This document shows, one piece after another, positions 43,953 through 52,512 of a DNA stretch of 64,000 nucleotides (positions are counted from its first letter, which is position 1; the number at the start of each line of letters is the position of its first letter). The stretch spans positions 62,001 to 126,000 of the forward strand of contig NZ_QFYS01000001.1 in assembly GCF_003254525.1 (NCBI RefSeq). Direction: 5' to 3'. The stretch is from Phenylobacterium kunshanense. Lineage in GTDB: Bacteria > Pseudomonadota > Alphaproteobacteria > Caulobacterales > Caulobacteraceae. Below the pieces are notes generated by a model. It saw nothing but the letters and a program-made list of their open reading frames with translations. It was not told the origin of the DNA and made no database searches. A program made the translations under genes and the position numbers.

Positions 43953-45029
43953 ATGAAGCTTGCCGACTTCGATTTCCACCTGCCCGAAGAGCGGATCGCG
44001 CTCCGGCCCGCGATCCCGCGTGATTCCGCGCGACTTCTGCTGGTCGAGCCCGGCGCGGCGCTCCGGGATCTGCACGTTCGCGATCTTCCCGGCCTGCTGC
44101 GCGCCGGGGACGTGCTGGTGGTGAACGACACCCGGGTGATCCCGGCGCGGCTCAAGGGCGTGCGGCTGCGCGGGGAGAGCCGGGTGGCGGTCGAGGCGAC
44201 CCTGCACCGCCAGCTTTCCGGGCATGTCTGGACGGCGTTCATGCGGCCCGGAAAGAAGCTGGCCCCCGGCGATCGGATCAGCTTCGGAGAGCCGTCCGAT
44301 CGGGCCTGCCTGCTGGGGGCGCTAGACGCGACGGTGCGGGAAAAGGGTGAAGGCGGCGAGGTGACCCTGGCGTTCGACCTCTCCGGGCCGGATCTGATGG
44401 CCGCCATCGCCGAGCGCGGGATGATGCCGCTGCCCCCCTACATCGCGGCCAAGCGAGGTGAGGACGCCCAGGATCGGGCGGACTACCAGACGATCTATGC
44501 GGCCGAGGACGGTTCGGTCGCCGCGCCGACCGCCGGCCTCCATTTCACCCCGGAACTGCTGGGACGGCTCGAAGCCATGGGCGTGGGATTCGAGCGTGTG
44601 ACCCTGCACGTGGGCGCCGGCACCTTCCTGCCGGTGAAGACCGACGAACTGGCGGATCACCGCATGCACGCCGAGTGGGGCGAGATCGACGCGGCCACGG
44701 CTGACCGACTGAATGCTGCGCGCGCCGCCGGCGGCCGGGTCATCTGTGTCGGCACCACATCCCTGCGCCTGCTGGAGAGCGCTGCGGACGAGACCGGCGC
44801 CATCCGGCCGTTCGCCGCGGAGACGGCGATCTTCATCACCCCCGGCTACCGCTTCCGGGCCGTGGATGGGCTGATGACCAACTTTCACCTGCCCAAGTCG
44901 ACCCTGTTCATGCTGGTCTGCGCCTTCGCGGGCTTCGAGACCATGAAGGCGGCTTACGCCCACGCCATTGCCGACGGCTACAGGTTCTACTCCTACGGCG
45001 ACGCGAGCCTGCTCTGGAGGGAGGTCTGA
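43953..45029 (+). CDS. queA: S-adenosylmethionine:tRNA ribosyltransferase-isomerase
   Basis: A 358-aa enzyme that transfers and rearranges the ribosyl group of SAM to form epoxyqueuosine from preQ1 in tRNA, acting after Tgt. Motifs: [20 protein letters not shown] start, [62 protein letters not shown] and [19 protein letters not shown]. An ATG 7 codons upstream (43932) is possible, but the family starts at 43953. The stop TGA overlaps the tgt ATG by one base, the common queA-tgt arrangement. Confidence 0.96.
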   Translation: MKLADFDFHLPEERIALRPAIPRDSARLLLVEPGAALRDLHVRDLPGLLRAGDVLVVNDTRVIPARLKGVRLRGESRVAVEATLHRQLSGHVWTAFMRPGKKLAPGDRISFGEPSDRACLLGALDATVREKGEGGEVTLAFDLSGPDLMAAIAERGMMPLPPYIAAKRGEDAQDRADYQTIYAAEDGSVAAPTAGLHFTPELLGRLEAMGVGFERVTLHVGAGTFLPVKTDELADHRMHAEWGEIDAATADRLNAARAAGGRVICVGTTSLRLLESAADETGAIRPFAAETAIFITPGYRFRAVDGLMTNFHLPKSTLFMLVCAFAGFETMKAAYAHAIADGYRFYSYGDASLLWREV

Positions 45030-46150
45030 TGGGGGCGTTTCCGTTCACGGTCGCGGCGAGCGATGGCCGCGCGCGGACCGGCGTGCTGTCCACCCCGCGC
45101 GGCGAGATCCGCACGCCCGCCTTCATGCCCGTTGGCACCGCGGGCACGGTGAAGGCGCTGACCGTCGAGCAGGTGGCCGCCACCGGGGCGGACATCATCC
45201 TGGGCAATACCTACCACCTGATGCTGCGACCGACGGCCGAGCGGGTGCGGCGGATGGGGGGCCTCCACCGCTTCATGCGCTGGGAGAAGCCGATCCTCAC
45301 CGACAGTGGCGGCTTCCAGGTGATGTCCCTGTCCAAGATCTCGAAGGTCACCGAGGAGGCCGTTACCTTCCAGAGCCACCTCGACGGCAGTCGGCACGTC
45401 CTGTCGCCCGAGCGGTCAATGGAAATCCAGGCCGACCTGCTGGGCTCGGACATCGTCATGCAACTCGACGAACTCGTGGCCCTGCCGGCCGACGAGACGC
45501 GGGCGGCCGACGCCATGCGCCGCTCGGCCCGGTGGGGTGATCGCTCGAAGGCCGCGTTCGGCGCGCGGGAGGCGCAGGCGCTGTTCGGCATCCAGCAAGG
45601 CGGCACCTGGGAGCACCTTCGCCGCGAGTCGGCCGAGCGGATGATCGAGACCGGCTTCGACGGCTACGCCATCGGCGGCCTGGCGGTGGGGGAGGGGCAC
45701 GAAGCCATGGTGGAGGTGCTGGACTTCGCCCCCGCCATGCTGCCCGCCGACCGGCCGCGATACCTTATGGGTGTGGGCAAGCCGATCGACATCGTCGAGG
45801 CGGTCTACCGCGGCGTGGACATGTTCGACTGCGTGCTGCCGACCCGTTCGGGCCGCCACGGCCAGGCTTGGACCTGGGATGGTCCGATCAACCTCAAGAA
45901 TGCGCGCTTCGCCGAGGATGACACCCCGCTGGATGCGGCGAGTCCGGTCTCGGCGAGCCGGGACTATTCCAAGGCCTACCTGCACCACCTGGTGAAGGCG
46001 AACGAGATTCTGGGGCAGGTGCTGCTGTCCTGGCACAACCTGGCCTTCTTCCAGGCGCTGATGGCCGAGATGCGGGCGGCGATCGCCGAGGGTCGCATGG
46101 AGGCGTTCCGGGCAGGCTTCGCCTCCCGGCAGTTGCGGAACGCGCCCTAG
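45029..46150 (+). CDS. tgt: tRNA-guanine transglycosylase lacking zinc-binding cysteines
   Basis: A 373-aa enzyme that replaces guanine with preQ1 at position 34 of GUN-anticodon tRNAs. A TIM barrel with the catalytic aspartates Asp92 ([11 protein letters not shown]) and Asp267 ([17 protein letters not shown]), and the substrate loop GGLAVGE. The canonical C-x-C-x-x-C zinc site is missing: at the exact positions stand Ser305, Val307 and Ser310 ([19 protein letters not shown]), though the fourth ligand His336 (SWHN) remains. The enzyme therefore probably does not bind structural zinc in the usual way. The surrounding fold is fully conserved, so this is a real substitution rather than a frameshift. 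The stop overlaps that of the convergent gene by 4 bases. Confidence 0.93.
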   Translation: MGAFPFTVAASDGRARTGVLSTPRGEIRTPAFMPVGTAGTVKALTVEQVAATGADIILGNTYHLMLRPTAERVRRMGGLHRFMRWEKPILTDSGGFQVMSLSKISKVTEEAVTFQSHLDGSRHVLSPERSMEIQADLLGSDIVMQLDELVALPADETRAADAMRRSARWGDRSKAAFGAREAQALFGIQQGGTWEHLRRESAERMIETGFDGYAIGGLAVGEGHEAMVEVLDFAPAMLPADRPRYLMGVGKPIDIVEAVYRGVDMFDCVLPTRSGRHGQAWTWDGPINLKNARFAEDDTPLDAASPVSASRDYSKAYLHHLVKANEILGQVLLSWHNLAFFQALMAEMRAAIAEGRMEAFRAGFASRQLRNAP

Positions 46151-46827
46151 CGGGTCGGATACTTAGGCGCAAAGCGGCCACCGGGGCCGACGGGCTTCGG
46201 CGGCGGGGTTCCGGCCCTTTCGTGGGAGGGGGTCGCCGGAGGCATGCAGCCCCGCGATTCGCCCAGGCCCTTCAGGTAGGCGCGGCGCACATTGCCGGCG
46301 ATGATCGCCGACTGGACAAGCTTGTCGTGGGCTTCCGCGCCCGTGAGCTTGCGCACCCAGCCGCGGAACGGGATGGCGTCGGACGCGAGGTCCGCTGCGG
46401 CGCCCAGTGCGGTGGACTTGCCGCGGTCCATCAGATTTTCGTCGCCAGGCAGGATGCGGTCGATGTCCGGACCCAGGGCCTCGTCCAGCGGTCTCACCAA
46501 CGCGATGATCTGGCTGCAACGCCACTTGGCCGGTGGGCGCTCGTAGGGATCGGCGAGGGCGTCCAGCAACACCTCGGGAATCTTCGCCCGCACGACATTG
46601 AGGTCTCGCAGCGGAGCCGTGACGGCGCCCTGCACGCTTTCGCGCTTGAGCTGGTCCGACGTCTTCACCTGGTTGTCGGGATCGGGCGGCGGCGGAGGTG
46701 CGGGCGCGGCCTTTGCCGCCGGCCTGACCGTCGACCTGGTCTGGCTGGCGGCGTCGCCCGCCACGCTGACGGCGAGGGCGGTCGTGACGGCGAGACGAAG
46801 AGCGATCCAGCGCATGTCATTCAGCAT
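46147..46827 (-). CDS. Exported protein of unknown function next to tgt
   Basis: A 226-aa protein. From ATG 46827 it gives [29 protein letters not shown], an N-terminal signal peptide; an ATG four codons further in is an alternative. The mature part begins with a Pro-rich linker ([12 protein letters not shown]), followed by a helical region ([35 protein letters not shown]), [23 protein letters not shown], then a Pro/Gly-rich basic tail ([19 protein letters not shown]). No catalytic motif is seen. It is convergent with tgt (stops overlap), and its upstream region faces the tRNA-Lys gene. Likely periplasmic; family not recognised. Confidence 0.72.
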   Translation of the reverse strand: MLNDMRWIALRLAVTTALAVSVAGDAASQTRSTVRPAAKAAPAPPPPPDPDNQVKTSDQLKRESVQGAVTAPLRDLNVVRAKIPEVLLDALADPYERPPAKWRCSQIIALVRPLDEALGPDIDRILPGDENLMDRGKSTALGAAADLASDAIPFRGWVRKLTGAEAHDKLVQSAIIAGNVRRAYLKGLGESRGCMPPATPSHERAGTPPPKPVGPGGRFAPKYPTR

Positions 46828-46949
46828 GGCGCCGCCCTGTGGCGCTGTTAAGGCCAAGCCCTGAAGATGCGGGCTTTCCCTTTGCCTCATAGCCCTCTAG
46901 TTTCCGCGCCGCTTCGCTGCGCCGCTCAGGGAATGGGTGGTCGCGATGC

Positions 46950-47024
46950 GGGCCGGTAGCTCAGTGGTAGAGCATTCGACTTTTAATCGAATGGTCCTGG
47001 GTTCGAGTCCCAGCCGGCCTACCA
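46950..47024 (+). tRNA. tRNA-Lys (anticodon UUU)
   Basis: A 75-nt cloverleaf with encoded CCA. Acceptor GGGCCGG pairs with CCGGCCU (one G-U pair at the end), D-arm GCTC-AGTGGTA-GAGC, anticodon arm TTCGA-CTTTTAA-TCGAA with anticodon TTT (DNA sense), and T-arm CTGGG-TTCGAGT-CCCAG. Discriminator base A then CCA at 47022-47024. Confidence 0.97.
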
Positions 47025-47040
47025 ATCCTGTCCGCCGCCG

Positions 47041-47076
47041 AAGAAAAAGGGCCGGCGGAGAGACCTCCACCGACCC
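47041..47076 (-). terminator. Rho-independent terminator (leftward)
   Basis: Read on the minus strand: GGG-T-CGG-T-GGAG, loop GTCT, CTCC-G-CCG-G-CCC (two G-U pairs), followed by TTTTTCTT. It lies 31 bases after the stop of the small secreted protein gene and so ends the leftward transcription unit. Confidence 0.82.
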
Positions 47077-47106
47077 TGGCGTCTGCTTAGCCTGTGATGA
47101 CGTCTG

Positions 47107-47571
47107 TCAGTTCGGCTGGGGGGCCGAACCTGTCTTGGCGAGGTAGGCGTCGAGGGCCTGGCGGGCGACGGTCTTGCAGCCGCTGGTTTCTGCCACGCGG
47201 ACGATGTCATCCAGGGTCGTGAGCGTTTCCAGCGCCGGGCAGATGCCGCCACGGCGGGCTCCGAACGTGCGGCCCTGCGGCGGGGGCTCCACCAGGGCGC
47301 GGAGGGTTTCGAAACGGGCGGCGTCGGCCGCCGCGAGCTTGCTCCCCGGGATGGTTGCGCCGGAGGCGGCGCCGCGGACGGTCACCACCTCGCCGGACGC
47401 GCGCATCAGGGTCAGGGTCTTGCCCGCGCCCAGCGCCACCCGGGCGCCGGCGTCGAAGGCCTGGCCCCGCTTGATCGCCGGATCGCTGGAGCTCACCACG
47501 ATGTAGTCGCTGGCGAGCGCAGTACCGGAAAACGCGAAGGAGAGAGCAATGCCGATCAGTAGTTTACGCAT
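47107..47571 (-). CDS. Small secreted protein of unknown function, downstream of the TPS/CHAT genes
   Basis: A 154-aa protein with a signal peptide (MRKLLIGIALSFAFSGTALAS). The mature N-terminal part is strand-rich (YIVVSSSDPAIKRGQAFDAG, LGAGKTLTLMRASGEVVTVRG), and the C-terminal part has two cysteines (GICPALETLTTL and SGCKTVARQALDAYL) likely to form a disulphide. It has a good Shine-Dalgarno (AGGGG, 8 bases before ATG). It runs in the same direction as the tpsB-tpsA-CHAT-GT4 genes, 98 bases after the glycosyltransferase, and is closed by a strong terminator, so it may be the last member of that unit. No family is recognised. Confidence 0.7.
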   Translation of the reverse strand: MRKLLIGIALSFAFSGTALASDYIVVSSSDPAIKRGQAFDAGARVALGAGKTLTLMRASGEVVTVRGAASGATIPGSKLAAADAARFETLRALVEPPPQGRTFGARRGGICPALETLTTLDDIVRVAETSGCKTVARQALDAYLAKTGSAPQPN

Positions 47572-47669
47572 TCAGTTCACCCCTGTGAGGCGTAGTGTTT
47601 CGATGTGCGCAGGTCGTCCGAGTATCACATCGGCGCCGTGAACGGTACCTGAACCTGACGCTTACACCC

Positions 47670-49325
47670 TCATGTACGCGGCATTGTGACGCGCAGACGC
47701 AGAATTCCGAACTTGGCCATCCACAGCAGTCCCCTTTCAAGGAAAGCCCGTCGTTCCGGCGGCGCCTCGGCAAGCAGTTCGCCGACAGAGCGGGGGGCGA
47801 GGGCGAGAGCCGCCGTCAAGGCCTCCACTTCGTCCGGCGTCGGCAGGCGAGCGGCGGTCTGACGGACGGCGGGGAGATCCAGCAGGGCGGCGGCCTCACC
47901 CTCTGCGAAGGGGCGGGAAAGCACGACCTCGTCATCGGTGGAAAGGGTCGTGGAGGGGTAGGCGGCGAACATGCGGAAGGGATCGGGACGGTAGGGGTTT
48001 TCCGTCGGCGGCTGGATTGAGGCCGCGGCGCGCCTGCGGGCGAGTTCGGCCCAGAGGGCCTGATACTGCGGAATCACGACCCGCCAGTCGAAGACTTCGC
48101 GGGCGCGGGCCTGACCTGCCGCGCCCATCCTCTGGCGAAGCGCGGGGTCGGCGAAGAGCGTCGTGAGCGCTTCTGCGGCGTCTCCCACATCGACCGCCGT
48201 GAAGAGCGCGGCCGCTCCGGCATAGGCCTCGTAGCCCATCATGCGCAGGGCGTAGCCGTAGGCCAGATCGGCGCCGAGCCCGGGGCGGGGCCCCAGGGTG
48301 CGGATGCGGAAGCCATCGACGCCGTGCCGCACGGTGTCTCGATAGCCGTCCCAGTCGCTGACCACGCAGGGCAGGCCGGCGGCCATGGCCTCCACGGGCG
48401 TGAGGCCGAAGGTCTCCTGCACGTTGTCCGACAACGAGAGGAACACGTCGGCGGCCGAGACGATCTCGTCGCGGGTGGCGGCCAGAGTGTCGCCGGCAAG
48501 GCGGATACGGACGTCCGGACACGCGGCGGCGGCGGCGGCCAGGAAGGCTTCCTCGTCCTCGGTCTTTCGCGCCCCGCCGAACATGATCCAGTAGACGGGG
48601 CGGCCCAGCCGCTGGGCGGATTCCTGGAGCGCCAGCCCCATGGGTCCGGGATGCATCTTGGTCTTCACGCTGAAGCGGCCGAGATGCAGCGCCACCGGGG
48701 CGTCATCCGGGATGCCGAGACGTTCACGCCAGCGGCGGCGCACCCCGGGATCCCGATGGAAGTCGCCGGTGTGGATTCCCAGGGGGATGGTCACGAGTTG
48801 CGCGGGCGGGATGCGCGTGGCGCCGAACCGCTCGTGAACATAGCCGGCCACGCCTTCTAGCAGGGCCTCCACCGCGCGCCGACCGGGATCGGACGTGCAG
48901 ATGAGGGCGTCCCATGGCTCCAGGGGCGCGAGCAGCAAGGCTGCGATCTCGTCCATGATGTAGGTTTCGGCGATCGTGTGGGTGACGCCGGTCAGCGAGT
49001 AGGCGTGGCCCCCGATGGCCCGGCGAGCCCAGGCTTCGGTCTTCATCTCGGGCGTGGGTATGTAGAGGCCGCCAGCCTCGGCCAGACGATGGCGATCGGC
49101 CTTGCCAAGCCAGTTCACGGGCCGATCGAGAGGCCCCAGCCGGTCGAGCAGGGCGTCCAACTCCGCCTGATCCTGGTCGAAGGCGTTCCAGAAGTGGAAC
49201 CGTTCGACGTCGGCATACTTCAGGAAGCCCCGCAGGAACCCTTCGCCCGCAGAGTTGCGCCCCATCGGCCGTGGGATCGAGGCGTCGTACGGCTCGGTGT
49301 TGAGCTGGATCGCGACGTTGGACAT
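47670..49325 (-). CDS. GT4-type glycosyltransferase, linked to TPS/CHAT genes
   Basis: A 551-aa GT-B glycosyltransferase, longer than typical (about 380-420) because of an additional C-terminal region (about 430-551). The catalytic core shows PVALHLGRFSVKTKMHPGPM (donor-side strand), LAGDTLAATRDEIVSAADVFLSLS and the E-x7-E motif ETFGLTPVE, followed by EAMAAGLPCVVSDWDGYRDTV. There is no membrane segment. It is 34 bases downstream of the CHAT protease gene on the same strand, so probably co-transcribed with the secretion system genes. Context suggests it glycosylates the TpsA exoprotein or a surface polysaccharide, by analogy to TPS adhesins with a dedicated glycosyltransferase, but this is inference. 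Confidence 0.85.
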   Translation of the reverse strand: MSNVAIQLNTEPYDASIPRPMGRNSAGEGFLRGFLKYADVERFHFWNAFDQDQAELDALLDRLGPLDRPVNWLGKADRHRLAEAGGLYIPTPEMKTEAWARRAIGGHAYSLTGVTHTIAETYIMDEIAALLLAPLEPWDALICTSDPGRRAVEALLEGVAGYVHERFGATRIPPAQLVTIPLGIHTGDFHRDPGVRRRWRERLGIPDDAPVALHLGRFSVKTKMHPGPMGLALQESAQRLGRPVYWIMFGGARKTEDEEAFLAAAAAACPDVRIRLAGDTLAATRDEIVSAADVFLSLSDNVQETFGLTPVEAMAAGLPCVVSDWDGYRDTVRHGVDGFRIRTLGPRPGLGADLAYGYALRMMGYEAYAGAAALFTAVDVGDAAEALTTLFADPALRQRMGAAGQARAREVFDWRVVIPQYQALWAELARRRAAASIQPPTENPYRPDPFRMFAAYPSTTLSTDDEVVLSRPFAEGEAAALLDLPAVRQTAARLPTPDEVEALTAALALAPRSVGELLAEAPPERRAFLERGLLWMAKFGILRLRVTMPRT

Positions 49326-49359
49326 CGGCGGGCCGCGGCGTCCGGCGGGGACGTCCCGC

Positions 49360-52300
49360 TCAGTTCGCCGCCGTGCGGGTCGGGGCCGCTGGCAGCGGCT
49401 TCGACCCGTCGCCGACGATCGTGAACGGCGCCCAGAAGTAGGGATGCGAGAACTGTTCCGATCGGATCAGCGCCCGCTGGGCCTCGCCCAGGGACTCGGC
49501 CTTGCTGGGCGCTCCGGCCGAGAACATGCCCGTCATCAGCCGCACCGTCGCGACGGAATCCACCGACCAGTGCGAGACGATCAGCGACCGGCCGCCGGCA
49601 TAGATAACCGCGCGGGTCAGGCCGCCGAGGGCCTCGCCGCCACCCTGCATCCCCGTGGTCGTGGCGTCGCCGCCCGAGCCGCCCGTGTCGCAGGCCGACA
49701 GCACCACCAGGTCGGCGTCGAGCTTGAGGTCGAGGATTTCGCTGGCGTCGAGCAACCCGTCCGAGCCGTCGCCGCCGACCGAGGTCATCAGGGCGGGTTC
49801 GGGCAGGCAGGCCGACGGTTGCGGCAGCAGGCCGTGGGTCGCGAAGTAGAGCACCTTGTAGTCGGACAGGTCATTGCGGCCGCGCACGCTGTCATCGGTG
49901 AACGCGGCGCCGGTGATGATTTGATCGGTTCCAGCGCCGCCGATGCTGGCGGCGACCTGGCGCACTTCGTCGGCGGTGTCGGGCAGGGCCGGCATCTGCA
50001 TCAGCGCCAGACGGGTGTTCTCGCAGACGTTCGAGATGTCGCGGTTGCTGCGCAGGCTCACCGAGCGGCGGAGCATGCCGGAATAGGCGCGGGGATCGCT
50101 CTTGGCCGGCGTGGCCGGGTCGGCAAATCCCAGGAAAGGCCGACCGGCGCGGGACGGGGCAAAGGCCCGCGACTGCATGAAGCTTGCCGCCGAGAGGACC
50201 AGGGCGGAGTCCGCCTTGGCGCCCAGCCAGGCCACCTGGCGATAGTCCGGATCCTGGCCGGCGGAGGTTTTCGTCAACAGAGCTGCCGGGTCGGCCGTGA
50301 CGAGGGTGGAGACGGGCAGCGAGATCAGCGCTCCGTCCGGCTCGTACACGAGGTGGCGGGCGGCCAGTACGTCTTCCGCCACCGGTCCGAACAGCTTCTG
50401 GAACAGCACGTGGGCGCGGGCGACGTCGAACGGCGGCAGGCTGTCCTCCGCCTGGAACGGGCGCCTCAGCGCCACGACGGCGGCGGCGGCCTGGCCGCGG
50501 TTCATGTCGATGACGTAGGGCTTGGCGGCCGTCTGCGAGACGAGAATGCCGTAGCCGCGGGCGCCGAGGAGCAGGACCTTCACATAGACCTCGTCCTTGC
50601 CGAGAGCCTTCTGAAGGTCGGCGAGGGAAGCCTGCGAGGAGACGAGCTGGGCGTAGCGCGGGTTGGCCGAGAGGAGCTGGGACTCCAGCGCATCGGCCTG
50701 ACCCTGGAGCGCCTTCAACCGCGCCTCGAGATCGGTGCGCTCCTGCCCGGAGTAGGCGTTGGCGGCCTGCAGATTGGCGGCCTGGGCCTCGGTGGCCCGC
50801 AGTTCGCGGCGGGTGTCCTCCAGGGCGCGGACGAGTCCGGTCACGGCGCTGTCGCCCGACGCTACCCGCGCCGCCAGCTTGGATACGGTCTGGGCCGTGG
50901 CATTGGAGACCACGCTGGCCGCGGCGTTGAAGAACCTCGCCTTGTAGTCGTCGGCTCGCGCCGGATCGGCGCCGATACGCTTGATCAGCAGGTCGAAATA
51001 CGGGGCGGCGTCGTCGGCTGAGGCGCCCAACGCGCCGCGCTGCTGCTGGAAGAGTTCGAAGGCGCGGGCATAGGTCGCCAGGGCTGCGTCCTCCTGACCC
51101 GTGGCCGCCTGGGCGCGGGCAAGGCTCAGCAGCAGGCCGCCTTCGGCGGCGGTGCCGGCGTGGCGGAGGCGGATGGTGCGCACGGCATTCGCGTAGCGCG
51201 CCGTCGCCGCGCCGGGCTGGCCGGCGTCCATGTCGAGTTCGGCGAGGTCGGCCTCGATCCGGGCGCGGAGCCACACGTTGAGCGCCCCGCTGGCCTCGGC
51301 CGTGGTGAGCAGCCGGGCGGCACGGTTCAACGCCTCGCGGGCGCCCGCGGCGTCCCCCTGGGCGGCCAGGGACGACCCGACCACTTCGAGCGCCTGGACG
51401 TCCTGGACGGTCAGGCGGTCCGCGATGGAGACGCGGCTGCCTCCCAATACGTTCCGACCCGACGCGCGGCGGTTCAGCGCTGCCGAGAGGTCTCCGGAGA
51501 TCGACACGTCGCCGTCGGTGGTCGTGGCTACCGCCGCTCCGCTGGCGGCCAGACCCCGTTGCGCGCGGACCTGCTCGCTGGCGCGCAGGGCGGCCTGACC
51601 CGCCTGCACCGCTTCCGAGAAGCGCCCGGCGTTGCGGAGGTGCAGGGCGCGGTAGGTGCGGGACTGCGCGGCGAGCAGCGGGTCGCTGGCGGCCGCCACC
51701 TGCACCTCGGCGTCGCGGAACAGTCGGTCTGCTTCCGCGAAACGCCCGTTGTTGGAGACGTTGAGCGCCAGGTTGAGCATGGCCTCGGCCATCTCCGCAG
51801 GCGGCGCGCGGCGCGCCTCGGCGTCAGCCACCAGGGCCTGGAAGTCCGTCTCGGCCTGTTCGAAGCGCCACTCGTTGTTCTGGACATAGGCGCGGGCGCG
51901 CAGGCGGGCGGGGTCGGCCGCGGCGGCGGCCTGCGACCGGGCGAGGCCGCCGGTGGCCCCGCCGAAGTCGGCGGCGATCTCGGCGCTGGCGGCCGATGTC
52001 TGGACGTCCGACGCCGCCGGCGGCTTCATGGTTCCGGCCAGGATCTTCAATCCGGTTTCGAGGACGTCGGCGATCTGGGCCGGGCCTTCCGACGTGAGGA
52101 CGGCTCCGCCCTTTCGGGCGGCGTAGGCGAGATAGGGCGCGTTGCCCCGGGCGCTGCGGCACGCGCGGCGATCGACGCCGCTCAGTGGGCCGACGGCCTG
52201 GGTCTTCGGCTCGGCGCATTGGGCGCGGCCGGCCAGGGCGGCTTCCCACCCCGAGGAGTCGGCCGCCTTCTCAAAGACGTACAAGCGCCCGAGACTGCCC

Positions 52301-52512
52301 TCCCAGCCGCGGCAACGGATGTTCCACGCCCGTCGGCCGGCGCCCTGGACGACGGGGTCGTCGTAGTCGCGCACCGCCTGACAGACCGCGCCCGATGCGG
52401 CGCTCTGGCCCAGCGGGATCAGGTCGGCCCGGGTCTGGGCGGCGCCACTGGACGGCGCCGCCGTCAGGACGAGCAGACCGCTCGCCGCGAGAATGAGACG
52501 CTTGACCATCAT
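49360..52512 (-). CDS. Secreted TPR-CHAT caspase-like protease
   Basis: A 1050-aa protein with a signal peptide (MMVKRLILAASGLLVLTAAPSSGAAQ), so periplasmic or surface-exposed. Parts in order: a cysteine-containing N-terminal region (about 30-170), TPR-type helical repeats (about 240-430 and further), a coiled-coil region (about 630-720, with AQAANLQAANAYSGQERTDL), and a CHAT domain (about 720-1040). The CHAT catalytic dyad is intact: His893 in YFATHGLL and Cys941 in VVLSACDTGGSG, with IVSHWSVDS after it. CHAT proteases cleave specific targets, and TPR-CHAT pairs are known as effector proteases. The ATG overlaps the tpsA stop (ATGATG), so it is coupled to the exoprotein gene; processing of TpsA is a good hypothesis. 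Confidence 0.9.
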   Translation of the reverse strand: MMVKRLILAASGLLVLTAAPSSGAAQTRADLIPLGQSAASGAVCQAVRDYDDPVVQGAGRRAWNIRCRGWEGSLGRLYVFEKAADSSGWEAALAGRAQCAEPKTQAVGPLSGVDRRACRSARGNAPYLAYAARKGGAVLTSEGPAQIADVLETGLKILAGTMKPPAASDVQTSAASAEIAADFGGATGGLARSQAAAAADPARLRARAYVQNNEWRFEQAETDFQALVADAEARRAPPAEMAEAMLNLALNVSNNGRFAEADRLFRDAEVQVAAASDPLLAAQSRTYRALHLRNAGRFSEAVQAGQAALRASEQVRAQRGLAASGAAVATTTDGDVSISGDLSAALNRRASGRNVLGGSRVSIADRLTVQDVQALEVVGSSLAAQGDAAGAREALNRAARLLTTAEASGALNVWLRARIEADLAELDMDAGQPGAATARYANAVRTIRLRHAGTAAEGGLLLSLARAQAATGQEDAALATYARAFELFQQQRGALGASADDAAPYFDLLIKRIGADPARADDYKARFFNAAASVVSNATAQTVSKLAARVASGDSAVTGLVRALEDTRRELRATEAQAANLQAANAYSGQERTDLEARLKALQGQADALESQLLSANPRYAQLVSSQASLADLQKALGKDEVYVKVLLLGARGYGILVSQTAAKPYVIDMNRGQAAAAVVALRRPFQAEDSLPPFDVARAHVLFQKLFGPVAEDVLAARHLVYEPDGALISLPVSTLVTADPAALLTKTSAGQDPDYRQVAWLGAKADSALVLSAASFMQSRAFAPSRAGRPFLGFADPATPAKSDPRAYSGMLRRSVSLRSNRDISNVCENTRLALMQMPALPDTADEVRQVAASIGGAGTDQIITGAAFTDDSVRGRNDLSDYKVLYFATHGLLPQPSACLPEPALMTSVGGDGSDGLLDASEILDLKLDADLVVLSACDTGGSGGDATTTGMQGGGEALGGLTRAVIYAGGRSLIVSHWSVDSVATVRLMTGMFSAGAPSKAESLGEAQRALIRSEQFSHPYFWAPFTIVGDGSKPLPAAPTRTAAN

